A DNA stretch of 64,000 bases from contig CAJNOP010000225.1 of assembly GCA_905250075.1 (NCBI GenBank), positions 4,805-68,804 on the forward strand, written 5' to 3'. Each line of letters begins with the position of its first letter. Within the stretch, counting starts at the first letter, position 1. The notes under the pieces were generated by a model. That model was not told the origin of the DNA. It was given only the letters and a program-made list of their open reading frames with translations, and ran no database searches. Positions 35,068 through 46,759 of this stretch are shown here, piece after piece. Source of the stretch: Rotaria sp. Silwood1 (Eukaryota; Rotifera; Eurotatoria; Philodinida; Philodinidae). The position numbers and the translations under genes were made by a program.

Positions 35068-37053
35068 TTATATCTTTTTTACATTATCAATAGCTGTTTT
35101 CACACTTTGAATACGAGAATGTGTAGGTGGAAGTGTCATTTGTAAGATACCAAGTGCCTTTTCCAGAAATGAGAGTGCTTTTGAATAGTCACTCATGTTA
35201 TTATACATTAGACCAATGTTATTGTAGGATTCAGCCAAATCTGGATGATTCGAAGGCAGAACTTTTTCTCTTATTTTAAGTGCTTTTTCGTAAAATTGAT
35301 GTGCTTTCGAATAGTCACCCATTTTGCTATACACTGAACCGCAGTTGCTGTAGGAAATAGCCAAATCGGGATGATTCGAAGGTAGAGTTTTTTCATCTAT
35401 TTTAAATGCTTTTTCGTAAAATTCTAGTGCTTTCGAATAGTCACCCATATCTTTATATACTCCACCAATGTTGTTGTAAGAATCAGCAAACGCGGGATCA
35501 TCCACAGGCAGAGCCTCTTCATAGATTTTAAGTGCTTTTACGTAAAATTGAAGTGCATTCGAGCGATCACCCATCTCGTTATACGCTAGACCTATATTGT
35601 TGTAAGAAGTAGCTAATGAAGGATCGTCTTCCGGAAGAGTTTTTCGGTAAATCTCAAGAGATTTTTCGTAAAATGAAGCTGCTTCTCTGTATTGTCCTTG
35701 ATATGTTTTCAGCATTCCAAGCATATGATAGATATGTGCCTTTTCACTGTTGTCTGATGTTTGCTCAAGTAGTGCTGTATATAACTCTTCGGCCTTGTCG
35801 AATTGGCCTATTTTGAGCAGCAATCGACCCAATCGGTCCCAGCCTGTTGAACCTGAAACTTCTTTGTGTATGCGATCAGTTAGTTGATGAAGATTTTGGT
35901 CATCGTCTGATGTAAGCTTAAGTTCAACGTGATAAAGTGGACGGTTATTGTCAAGTTTTCGAACGGTACCAATTCGAAAAATTGTATTCATCGAAAAGAG
36001 GATTTCCTCTTCCTCCGCGAATTCACTCACCTCACGAATGGAAGCGAACGGAGTAGATGACACCTTGGGATCTATGCTCATTTCAAAGAGGATACCGACC
36101 ACACCCTTTTTTCTTGATTCACAGTTAGCGAAATCCAGGGAGACGTGTCGCTTCGTACTAGTGGATAAAAAATTATTGAACGACATCAGTCCACCTTTGC
36201 TTTGCACAAGTTTATTGAAGTCAACAATGGACAATCCCTGACCTCGATAAACTGATAATGGCTTATGATACTGGTTGGCCTGTTCTTTGTGTAAAGCTTC
36301 AATTTGTCGGTGTACATCGCAAAGAAAAAAACCCATTCTAATGATGATGTCACCATTTAGTGTTCGTAGTGCTCCATTAAGCATTTTGTATGTGAAACAC
36401 TCACGTGTGTACCACCAAATGGCCTTTGATGGTTGATAATTGTGTTCAAATTCATTGATATTTTTTGTTTCCACATCATTTTTCATGTATAATTCTCGAC
36501 AATAGGTGGCCAAATCTTTAATGGCTTGGTGATCATGCTTCATATCGAGAAGAATTTCCTTGAAAATTTGAGAATACATGAAAGTAGGTTCCAGTTGATT
36601 GAGATTTTTGCTGAAGCATTCTTCATTTGTAGTCATAATGCTCACCGATATATTATTTTGATTGCATTCTTTAACTGCCATTGTCAGTGCTTCACATATG
36701 GGCTTGATTGAGGTATAAACACCTTTTATTTTCAACCAGTTTTTAGCCCATTCTTCATTTTGCTCTTTGTTATGACAAAAAATGTAGATGGCATTTAATT
36801 TTGAAATACCATGAATATCTGGCATTATTCTTTGAGCAAGTACTCCTGAGGATATGATGAATGCTGTTTCTTCGTTACTTTCGTGAAGATATTGAATGCA
36901 CGCTTCTGCTGTGGTGCATGTTTCCACTGCATTGATGACACTACGCAATTGTATGAGTATATTTTGACGATCTTGATTCATTTGATCAATATTTTCATCG
37001 GCCCAAATGACCAAATTATTTTCAACTATGCGCCGTCGTTCTTTTCCGCTCAT
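35068..37053 (-). CDS. ADP-ribosyltransferase fused to TPR repeats, 661 residues
   Basis: A complete single frame. Residues about 12-125 look like an alpha/beta receiver-like fold (NLVIWADENID..., NAIYIFC). Residues about 260-380 form an R-S-E type ADP-ribosyltransferase domain: R270 in VYRGQG, STS at 297-299 in NFLSTSTK, and the ExE pair E348/E350 before ILFS. This trio is the arginine-specific mono-ADP-ribosyltransferase signature, which moves ADP-ribose from NAD+ to a target. Residues about 404-640 hold six TPRs of kinesin-light-chain type, about 42 residues each (SYNNIGLAYNEMGD, ALEFYEKAFKI), for protein binding. With no signal peptide or membrane anchor, it is probably cytosolic. Such ART-TPR proteins are multicopy in bdelloids. 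No break was seen. Confidence 0.93.
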   Translation of the reverse strand: MSGKERRRIVENNLVIWADENIDQMNQDRQNILIQLRSVINAVETCTTAEACIQYLHESNEETAFIISSGVLAQRIMPDIHGISKLNAIYIFCHNKEQNEEWAKNWLKIKGVYTSIKPICEALTMAVKECNQNNISVSIMTTNEECFSKNLNQLEPTFMYSQIFKEILLDMKHDHQAIKDLATYCRELYMKNDVETKNINEFEHNYQPSKAIWWYTRECFTYKMLNGALRTLNGDIIIRMGFFLCDVHRQIEALHKEQANQYHKPLSVYRGQGLSIVDFNKLVQSKGGLMSFNNFLSTSTKRHVSLDFANCESRKKGVVGILFEMSIDPKVSSTPFASIREVSEFAEEEEILFSMNTIFRIGTVRKLDNNRPLYHVELKLTSDDDQNLHQLTDRIHKEVSGSTGWDRLGRLLLKIGQFDKAEELYTALLEQTSDNSEKAHIYHMLGMLKTYQGQYREAASFYEKSLEIYRKTLPEDDPSLATSYNNIGLAYNEMGDRSNALQFYVKALKIYEEALPVDDPAFADSYNNIGGVYKDMGDYSKALEFYEKAFKIDEKTLPSNHPDLAISYSNCGSVYSKMGDYSKAHQFYEKALKIREKVLPSNHPDLAESYNNIGLMYNNMSDYSKALSFLEKALGILQMTLPPTHSRIQSVKTAIDNVKKI

Positions 37054-37489
37054 TTTGTATGTAAATTGTGATGTTGGATCAATAATTTACAGTCACACAG
37101 TAGTGAATTAATGTTGGAAAACAAGTCACCAATTCTGTTCATAAATTTGATGCATGCTTTTTTTGTTCTTCAATATTTTTCTACAACTTCAAACATGTGA
37201 TGCGCCATCTTTGTTAACATTCATTGGTCAACTTCATCTAGTTTCAATTCAAAATACCGTTGTCAACAATAAGCCAAAGAGAAAAGAAATATAAAACACA
37301 ATCATTTTTTTTTCTATTGTGATTCTTTCTCGTTTTCAGTTATTTTTTTTCAAATATATATGAATTGCTTCAATGTCAATACGTGGCATACCTTGTCTCA
37401 CTCGTGTTTACTTTTCTTTGAAGCTTTTAGAACGAGTGTTTTCTCTTTACTGGCAAGAACGAAAAAAGTAATAACAAGAAATGTAAATT

Positions 37490-37720
37490 CAAGTTTGAGA
37501 GATATTCCTACTACTTAGAAATTTGGAATTCAAGGACAATGTAGGAAATTCAAGAGATTCCAATATCGTTCATATCAACTGCTCATAACTACCATGAAAA
37601 TCAAAAAAATTAAAAAAATTCAATGAAATTCTCGAAATTGAAGAAGTTCAAGAGAGCTTTATAAGTTACATATCAACTCCTTGTAACCGAGATGGAAATG
37701 TAGGAAAACGTTGGAGTTCA
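37490..37720. repeat. degenerate ~20-nt-period repeat
   Basis: Loose repeats around GGAAATTCAAGNGAT recur at spacings near 20 nt. Similar tracts lie at 25670-25790, 38560-38700, 45065-45300 and 46030-46160. Confidence 0.3.
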
Positions 37721-37839
37721 AAAAAATTTGATGTGCACTGGTATTTTTCCATGTCTCTGGAATTTGTATAGTTCCTTCTCGAATGACTTGGGTTTCATAA
37801 CTATTGTAAGTGGTTGTTACCGAGGATAGGAACATCTTT

Positions 37840-37886
37840 TGAGTGTGTGAGTGTAAGCATTCAGTTCTCGCACACCCACATCCTTC
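37840..37886. repeat. telomere-like hexamer block D (inverted pair)
   Basis: GAGTGTGTGAGTG, then GCACACCCACATCC after about 20 bp. Confidence 0.45.
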
Positions 37887-38337
37887 TTATATAGTATCGG
37901 CGTGCTGCTTTTTCTACAACATTAAATGTGAGTTTTTGTTCATTGTTCATAGTCAACAACAGACTTCATTGAGTTTTAAGAAAAAAATATGATTGCCAAT
38001 AAAAAGAACGAAAGAGAAAAATTCAACAACATGGTTGATTGGATTTCTTTTCTTTTCAAATTTTGTTTGATTTTTGTCAATGCCTTGACTTAGGTGGCGT
38101 AACGTTGGATACTTTGTCTCATACATCACTATTTTTAAATGTGAATGTCTCTGTTTTTCTAATAAGGATGACAAAGGAACAAGAACATCATTACTTCGAT
38201 GGCTTTCTTTCTACTCTTATTGGATGTCCTGATTGTGTGAATGAAAGAATGAAAAAACTAAATTGAGCTTTGAGAGAAGTAGCAATCAGAAGACATTTCT
38301 GCTTGGATGTAGGTGTCTGGGAGGTTGCAACTACAGA

Positions 38338-38393
38338 GCAATACCCACTCCACACCGACACCGGCTGAACCACACTCAGATTCCATCCACCAT
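38338..38393. repeat. telomere-like block E (C-rich half only)
   Basis: CCCACTCCACACCGACACCGG and CCACACTCAGATTCCATCCACC show a rough 6-nt register of CCCACA variants. No G-rich partner was seen. Confidence 0.35.
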
Positions 38394-39354
38394 GATCGAG
38401 GCAAAAATAACAACACTTAACAATAGGTTATTAAAATCGAATCGAATCACTCTAAACATTAGAAATTAATTTTCATCGATCGATGATTTTCCAAAAATAC
38501 GAGGACAACCTAAAGTACATAAATAATATGACCAAATGCAATTGATCAGAAAGGTAATCTGAACTTTGATCAAAAGTAAAAATGTCGAAATGAATGTCGA
38601 AAAAAATTATACAAATGTTGAAAGGTGAAATATCGAAATATACATAGCATATCGAAGTATAAAAATGTCGAAAGGAAAAATATTGGAGGACAAAAAATAT
38701 CAAAACAGAGTTAGATTTTTTCTACTGAGCATATAAAATGATCAAGAGTTTAATGTAATTGAATTTTATTATTAAATAAGAAATGGATAAAAGACAAGCA
38801 AAAAATTCTCGATAAATCAATGGAACATGTTAGTTAAAATTTTTGGGCGTATCATTTGTTCTTCGCCACGCTGTTTAACCAAACACAATGCAATTAAAAT
38901 AAACTTGCAATGACATCTTTATGAATAATATTTGGAAAGCATATCTCTGAACAATTTTATTTTATAAACTTCGACAGTACGATATTTCTACTTTTCGACA
39001 TTTTGCTTTTTACCAAAGTTCAGAGAATCAATCAGTAATACAAGCAATACAATGCTCTTACCTGCATCAAGATATGAATTGTCATTTATTCAATAATTAA
39101 GCGGATCAATCCAAAATTTAAGTTGTACAACAGTTAATTCCGAAAATTTCTGTGCATCAAACTTGATTAAGATAGACCTAACACAATTATTATTATCATT
39201 AAACAATAATTATTGCCAGTTTGATGGAAAATATTATAGACAAAACCAGGCTTTACATATGCGTAACACTTTGTGGCTCATTGTAGCTAAACTTTACATG
39301 AATGAATACATGAAAAAAATTGTTTAAATTATTTTAATTTTTAAATTCTGAAGG

Positions 39355-40235
39355 TATGTCGATGACATTCTTATAACAATTCCAATGAATGAAAAACATG
39401 TTGAATCATATGTTGATGGGCTTAATGAAAAGAAAAATAAAATTAGTTTCACTTATGATTATGAAAGAAACAATACCAATAATTTCCTCGATAAGATATT
39501 GTCAAAACACAATGATGATATGATTAGTATCGAACGGCATAGAAAACAAACAGTATCGGTTAGACTATTGAATTACTATTCAGATCATGCACAATCTATT
39601 AAAATTAAGATTATTAAAAACCTGGCATCCTAACTACTTCAAATAACCGATAATGATAATAACCAATAGCATAATATAAATAAACTTAAAGCAATATTTA
39701 TTATGTCGAAGTACCCGACGCATCATCGATAAATATATTCAAGAAACCATGAAATACATTAGAACTACAACAGATGGAAATGGTAAAAACAACTAAATGA
39801 AATACCAAGTGGAAATTAACATTTGTACATGGAATAGAAATACTAAAAAAAGATTATAACGATTAGAAATTAAAATATTTTTTTCCTATCCTATTAAACT
39901 TCAAATGGTAGTTACGAATCTAGTTGAACAAAAACCCATATCGAATATTTGTCAAGTAACATGTAAATGTGAAGGAATGTATGACGGATAAACCAAACTT
40001 GGTTTAAATAAATGCATATCATAACACAAACAAATAATTAAAAATAAGAGCAACAAACCAAATTCGAAGATTGTACAAGAGCATTAAGATGATACATATG
40101 AATGCACATTTGATTTGGATAAAGCAATTTTGTCATTAACAATGAGATTGGTGGCAAAAAATATGAATCAAACAATCGATTTATTCCATAGCTGACAAGT
40201 CGATAAATCGTTATAATACAATTCATATACAATAG
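39355..40235 (+). pseudogene. Penelope-like retroelement remnant (reverse transcriptase tail and GIY-YIG-like part)
   Basis: The plus strand opens with YVDDILITIP at 39355; YVDD is the reverse transcriptase catalytic motif. In frame to 39633 come KISFTYDYERNN, NNFLDKILSK and HRKQTVSVRLLNYYS, matching the order after YxDD in Penelope-like elements (NNKLPFLD, YRKPT). In other frames at 39714-39795 is RRIIDKYIQETMKYIR. At 39930-40010 is CQVTCKCEGMYDG, a stop, then TKLGLNK, resembling the start of a GIY-YIG nuclease. Stops and frame changes show it is dead. The 5' part was not recognised. Confidence 0.6.
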
Positions 40236-40239
40236 TTCC

Positions 40240-42089
40240 CTCTACCATATGAAACATCCACAATAATAAAAATAACCATAGAAATGAGAAGAGAAGGGAA
40301 TTGATCTTCTATGAGAATGCAAGATGGGGATAGTGGAACAGAAGAAAAAGACCACTAGTCCATCTCTTCTATCAGTTTTACCGTCTTGCTGTCCTATTAT
40401 CATATGATTAATATTCAAAAGAAAAGAAAAAGAAATTAAAACAGCAAAAAATATGCAATCATGTACAACGTCTGAACAATGTAAACTGAATTGTAGAAGC
40501 TTCATGCCATTATTTTGCTTTTGTTTTGATTTTTTGCTCTTGAATAAAGATCTACAAAAATGTACGTATATAATAAAAATTCAACATGTTCAATCAAGTA
40601 AAAGTAAAATTTTCATCACAAAGAAAAACAACGTATGGTTTGGTATTATTCATGTGATTGGTTTGCGCACATTGTGATGCACTTTTTTTAATATTAATAT
40701 TGTATATCTGTACGAAGGACGTATGAAAGAACAAGCAAAGTAATGGTTGATTTCGCAATAGAAAAAAAAGCAAGATATGCATCGAAATTATTTCTCATCA
40801 TTTTTTGTGATACAGTTGAATGCGCAAGGTAAAATGTATTTTCAAGGATATATACGCAAGGTTATGCTTTAGCGTGAAGAACAGAACGAAGTAGATACTA
40901 CAGTGGTATTCTTGTCATGGACAAGCGATATTCTTTAAGAATACAAGAAGCAAATGTATGCATTTGCGAAAGTTTAGTCTCTTTGGAAGGTCTTTTTAGT
41001 TATCAGTATAGAGCAAATTTTTCTCTCTTAAAGTAGGGTATTTTACAATATATAGAGTTTTTTCTATCGTGACAAATTTTTTTACTGGCGGCGAAAACAT
41101 TTCGAAATTCTTTACGAAATGAACAGCAGATATCAGACTCTGTAAAGTCAATCACTTGACAAAGAATCTTTAGTTAGTATTGTCAATTTGAGGCGTAGCT
41201 TCCATTTTGGAAATAAAACTGTTCACTGTTCTATTCCTTAATCACTCGAAAAATCTTGATCTCATGGAAAATCAATTGAGATGCTGCATTGAAAATGAGT
41301 GTGTCATAATCTTTTGGGAAACTGGTCTCGATCAGTTAGTATTTGACGAAGTACTTTTTTGCGACGATGCCTTCAGTACAATTACTTTTAACAACCTAAT
41401 ATATATTTTTTGACGTGTTCTTTTATACTGCGATGGCACCAGGAAATTATTTGAAGGCGTCAGTAAAAAAAATTAATGTGGTAGGTTTTCAAAGGATTAA
41501 GTCATATTATAATTCGTAAAAGAGAAAAAAAAACAATTTTACTCGATTCTTAAGTTTTTTTCGTATCCGGTAAGCCTGGCCAGAAATTCATCAAGGATAA
41601 TTATGAATCGTAGATCGATGAGTATAGTATTATGACAAGAGATTTAGTTATTCATTGCTTCAGTTTTTATAACAATATAGTATGCTTCAATATCATAATA
41701 AAAGAAACAACATGTGATGCAATACACACTTGTTTCTAAAACCATTTACCTCACACCGTTGCTCGTCTAATTACTTCATGAAAGACATTATAAAAAACTT
41801 CATTAGTCATTCACTATTTATACGCTCCCTCGTTAAAAAAATGATGAAGAAATCTGTACTCGTTCTAGAAAAAAATTATTTTTTAATCAAATTTAATGAA
41901 CCATTCAATGTCTCTATGTGCCTGTCAGTACAAAAGTTATGATGAAATTTTATAATCATTGTAGAAAAACAAACGGAAAACTCTCCAATAACAATCTTTG
42001 TAATTTTATACGTTAACAATACTTCTTCTGTGGAAACTACAAAAATGCTATTCCAACTTCAACTGATTTTCAAATCCATCTGTCACATA
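40240..42089. other. interval without recognised genes
   Basis: Short open frames here have no domains I recognise. The start may hold unreadable remains of the Penelope-like element. Confidence 0.4.
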
Positions 42090-42091
42090 TA

Positions 42092-42990
42092 CAGGGGGGT
42101 GCAAAAGTCACTTAACTCAAAAGAAAATTGGATATCTCCATTACGGCTCGAGCAAATGAGCTGATCTTTTTCCCAATAATAGAGGCATGTACAAGCTTCA
42201 TATCCATAAAGACATGCCAAGAGAAACCCTTTGTTTAGTATCACTATTGACCTCAACAAGAAAAATTTATTTTTCACAGTCTGAAAAAAAAAGGCGCTTT
42301 ACCCAAAAAAAGTTCAATATCTCCATTACGGTTCGAGCAAACGAACTGATTTTTTTACCAATGACAGAGGCATGTACAAGCTTTATATCCATAAAGACAT
42401 GCCTAGAGAAAAGCCGTTTGTTAAGTATACTGTTTTCCATTCTACCTATGAAAAAGTAAAATTATTTTATTGAGGTCATTAGTAATACTTGTATAAGGGC
42501 TCTCTCTAATCTTATCCGTATGGATTTAAAGTGTGAGCATGCTTCCATTGTTGGTAAAAAAATCAGCCTGGTTGTTCGAACCATAGCGGAGATATTTAAT
42601 TTTTCCTTGGCATCGTAACTTTTGGGCCATATTCAGGGTGGTGCAAAAGCCAGTCTACCAAAATAAAAATTGAATATCTCCATTACAACTCGAGCAAACA
42701 AGCTGATTTTTTTACTAATAATAGAGGCATGTTCAAGCTTCATATTTATAAAGACATGTCTAGAGAAACCCTTTGTTAAGTATCACTATTGATCTCAACA
42801 AAAAACGTTTTACTTTTTGACAGATAGGAGAAAAAACAATATACTTAACAAAGGGTTTCTCTTGGCATGTCTTTATGGATATATAGCTTGTACATGCCTC
42901 TATTATTGGGAAAAAAATCAGCTCATTTGCTCGAGCCGTAATGGAGATATCCAATTTTCTTTTGAGTTAAGTGACTTTTGCACCCCCCTG
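42092..42990. mobile_element. nested Tc1/mariner-type foldback MITEs
   Basis: The outer ends are inverted copies (CAGGGGGGTGCAAAAGTC at 42092 and its complement ending at 42990), with TA on both sides. Inside, another left-type end (CAGGGTGGTGCAAAAG) lies at about 42635. The sequence around ATATCTCCATTACGG...GAGGCATGT occurs about five times: near 42130, 42320 and 42680 forward, near 42560 and 42930 reversed. This suggests at least two foldback units side by side or one inside the other. There is no transposase. Confidence 0.75.
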
Positions 42991-43243
42991 TATATGTATA
43001 AAGCACTGGAAAAGTACAGTTAAACGTAGGACTTTATATCTGTGTTTATGGTTAGAATATATTTTTTTAATTAGATTTTAGGGTCGATTTTTTAATCTTC
43101 ACCGATGACCTATTTGTTATGAAAAAAGATCATTTATCGATACCTGACATATTTTCCATTGTTTTTCTTGTAAGAAAATTGTTTGCTGGCAAACTGAAAC
43201 CGATTCCGAAACGCATTCAAACACTTTTAGAAGTTTGCGAGAA

Positions 43244-43314
43244 GATGTGGATGTCGGTGTGGATTCTAGTCTTCTCTTCATCCGCACGCATACACAGCCA
43301 CATATTCACACACT
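43244..43314. repeat. telomere-like hexamer block F (inverted pair)
   Basis: GATGTGGATGTCGGTGTGG, then CATCCGCACGCATACACAGCC and TTCACACAC. Confidence 0.5.
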
Positions 43315-44285
43315 TGAAGATTACATTTCTTTCAGTGAGTTATAAGATTCAAAAAACAATTGTCATCGAATTCGAACTATTGTCTTTGAAGAGAGTTTAC
43401 ATTCGTTTTGAAATGTTTGAGAATATTCAGAGTACATATAATGAGAAAGATATTGGCATGTGACCGTTTGAAATCTTGCCTTAATTATTATCTTTCAAAA
43501 TTCTTAAACCTTTCGAAAATATTTATCCTTTCATTTTCAACAGAGTTCAAGTTCAAGTCCCGATATTCCATTTGATAGTGCGAACAAAATAAAATACAAC
43601 GATTAACTTTTATTGCACAATCTAAATATAAGCGGAAAAAGTAAAAAGCCAAGTATTGATAATTATGATTGAGTCTTTGTGTAAGAGTCTCAATGAAAAG
43701 GGACTTTCATGTTACGATTAATTGTTTCGTAGAAACACTTGTACGTGTTTTGGTTTTACTCAAAATAAATGGTGATGATATTAATGATAAACAGTCGTTC
43801 AGAGAGCATAATTCAATTGTTTTTCTAAAATTCACTTTTGCATATGAGAACGAAAACAGATTCGTAGAACCTCGTTATTCTTTTCTGCAATCAAGCATGA
43901 GATGGGTTGATTTCAATGTATAATTTGAAATGTACTACAACCACCATTTTCTTTTATGTTTTAAAATAAATAAACTTCGAGAAAATATCACGCCGTTTCG
44001 TTGTGAGTACTTGGTAGGATGAACCGAATCTGACTGAGATGAAATCAGATTTATCTGGTTCTGAAGCAACCAATCATTCAATACCTGCATATCAAATCAG
44101 TAATCTATTCCAAACTCATCAACCAATTACTGTTTCTCGATCATATAATTCAGTATTTGTCATAAAATCTAATCTGAAAGGAAATTTAATGATCAAGAAC
44201 ATTTCGACTAGTTCATCGCATATAAACTCCTACAAATGGAAGATTGCTATTTTTTTCTTGTAGATTTTATGTCTTTGAAATAACG

Positions 44286-44368
44286 AGGATGTGGTATGGG
44301 TGTGGGTGTGGACAAAGAGAAGACTTAACAGCACATTAGCTCGCAAGCTCGCACTCATACTCCCATTT
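44286..44368. repeat. telomere-like hexamer block G (inverted pair)
   Basis: GGATGTGGTATGGGTGTGGG followed by TGTGGA, a near-regular TGTGGG register, then after about 50 bp GCACTCATACTCCCA. Confidence 0.6.
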
Positions 44369-45064
44369 CTGCGTTTGACAAAAACGTTAGCTTTCTATTT
44401 TTAAGCTAGTTATACATATCTGTTTATAACCCTCTAATTAATGGAAATAATAATATACATTGTGAGATAACAGAGACAACATAAAGAAATCAAGTTTTAG
44501 GACAGTGCGTGCTAGTTCGATAAAATTTGATTCGATCGATAGAAACATTTGTTTAATAACATTTTGAAAAGGAAATACTGTTATTTTTTGTTTGAATGAA
44601 AATGATGATTGTGTGTTTTGCCATCTGTAGCATTCTTCTTCTTCTTCAGGCTTCAATAATATTTGCTGTTGTGAAGACGTATCAGCAACCTGTTTCAAAG
44701 TTTTTAGTGTGTATAGGTTATTCGCTGTCTTTTTATCTTTTGTTTCATCGAAGTTTGCTGAGAGAAAAGGAGTATATGAATTAACAGAATATTATCTGTC
44801 TCATTTGTGAAACGTACAAATGATTTGCAAAAGTATAGACATGAAAAGATAGATTCATCTTTAATTTTGGTATATGTTTCACAACCAGTCGGCATGCTAT
44901 AGATTTGTTGGCACGCATATTATATGCACAATGGCTCGCTCTTTGATTGTGAAACCTTCAAAGTGAGGGCGAGTAAAGAATGACAAAAAGACTTTTAGGG
45001 TGGCTGTAATCATTAAACGGTGTGGAACTCTGAGAAAAACAAAATAGGAAATTTATCACATACT

Positions 45065-45300
45065 TGTCCAGATTCAGATCGAAAATGTCTCAATTTTATT
45101 CAACTCTTCTTGATGCTTTCAGTTATTGCATAATTTTTGCTCGGTTTCTCACAATTCGTCTGAATCTTGGTGAATTTTATTCTATTTTCTTGAATATTTT
45201 TCAGTTTCGCTGAATTTATTCGATTTCTCTGACTTTTACACTTGCGTGATTTTTTGAAATTCTTTCAACTTTGTCCGATTTCCCTACCAATGCAACTCGT
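45065..45300. repeat. degenerate ~20-nt-period repeat
   Basis: Units such as TGAATTTTATTCTATTTTCT, TGAATATTTTTCAGTTTCGC and TGAATTTATTCGATTTCTC follow one another. A related tract lies at 46030-46160 inside the neighbouring pseudogene's intron. Confidence 0.5.
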
Positions 45301-45568
45301 TTCTCATATATCGTGAGAGAAAAGGGGCAATAAACAAACTACGCTTCTCATAAAGTTTAACTGTTATAATTCTTTCTACAAAGAATATGGCTGAAGATGG
45401 AAATGAAAAGAAAGCAAATCAGCAAAGACTCTTGTACCCATTTTCCCTGAGAAACGTTCAATATTAGAATATACGTTTAGATGCTGATATATAAAACTGT
45501 CAACACAACTTTATATAAGAGAAATCTAGCAGAATTACATGGAATTATAATATAAACCTTGTCTCTTT

Positions 45569-46759
45569 CTAACAAGCGTGCAAACTCTTCTCCATTTCCA
45601 CCCAATCGTAGTGACCGGCCATTTTCAAGATCCAATTTTGACTCGGATGGTGACCAATGAAATCATGAGGAAATCCAAGTTTGAATTCGTATGCTTCTTC
45701 GATCTCTTTGATTTCTTCTTTGCTTAAACGCACTTTCAGCGCATCTATGTTGTCGTGTAAATGTTCGACTTTCAGAATGCCGACAATAGGAAAGATGTAT
45801 GGTTGTTTTGCCATTACATAAGCCAAAGCAATTTGCGTAAGAGAAACGTTCTTGGCCTTACCGATTTGGTCTAACACAGCAGTGACAGCTTGATCTTCTT
45901 CAGATGGACCTAGATAAGTTGAATAAAGTCAATTACAAGTCACAAGATGATCACGTGTACATTTAATACAGACTTTGAAACTTCTAACATTAGTTGCTCT
46001 TCCTATTACACTGAGGTAGATTAAAACAGAAAATTTTTAATCTATCCGATTTTTCGTTACATTTTTTCAATTTTTTTTGGAGTCTTTATCGATATTTCTA
46101 GTATTTTGGCAGCATTTTCAATATTTTATTCGATATTTAATGAATTTTTCTTAATTGTCACCGAAGCTATTCGTTGAACCGTAAACAAGCAAACATGTGT
46201 TGTCAAAGAAGGCTCATGGATGACGACAGTAGCGGTCAAAGTTTCATCCTACATAAAGCACAACTCATGACTTTTTCTATGAAACTTTAACAAAACTGAA
46301 GATAAAATAGAGCTATTACCAATGCACGTAGAGAAGATTGATGTAATCGGTTTGAAGTTTTTTCAAGGATGCAGCTACACTTTCATGCAGAGATTTTGTC
46401 GAATTTCCAGAAAAATTCACATGGATTGGTTCTTTCTCCCAGTCTGATCTATATCCACTTGTATACTTAGTTGCAATTATCATCTGACTGCGATTCTGCC
46501 GTTTGGCCATCCATTCTCCCAACCAGATTTCACTTTGCTCATTCTGATAACTGTTGGCAGTATCGATGAAATTCCCGCCCGCATCGTAAAATGAATCAAG
46601 AATTTTGCACGAATTTTCTTTTGACCGTGTTCCCAAATGTTTCCATGCATCACCGATAGACATTGCTCCCAAACATAGTGGCGATACGCGAACAGCTGCA
46701 GTTGGAGACAAAAGACGATATTTTTCCAGAGCACTTGGAGGAGATGGTGCCGATTACAT
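45569..46759 (-). pseudogene. fungal-type aryl-alcohol dehydrogenase (aldo/keto reductase) pseudogene
   Basis: The first exon (46753 to about 46320) gives SALEKYRLLSPTAAVRVSPL, LCLGAMSIGDAW, GGNFIDTANSYQNEQSEIW, MIIATKYTSGY and LLYVHW. It thus holds the whole Asp-Tyr-Lys-His catalytic set and is closely like fungal AAD proteins. The last exon (about 45911-45569) gives GPSEEDQAV, IALAYVMAKQPYIFPIVG and LGFPHDFIG, the family's C-terminus. The roughly 110 residues normally between them, with much of the NADP(H)-binding half, are absent. The 46320/45911 junction is out of frame. The only nearby in-frame ATG (46759) is followed at once by TAA. Known members reduce aryl aldehydes. The similarity suggests transfer from a fungus, followed by decay. 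Confidence 0.75.

Larger units (their letters stand above)
43015..45064. other. interval without recognised genes apart from telomere-like blocks
   Basis: It holds blocks F and G. A 62-residue frame at 44596 starts with a signal-peptide-like stretch (MKMMIVCFAICSILLLLQ) but has no supporting exon. Frames at 43119-43463 and 43669-43923 have no domain. Confidence 0.4.

Noticed and set aside
44596..44784. 62-residue frame with a signal-peptide-like start
   Set aside because: No cysteine pattern, no downstream exon in phase and no relatives known to me; too short to claim.
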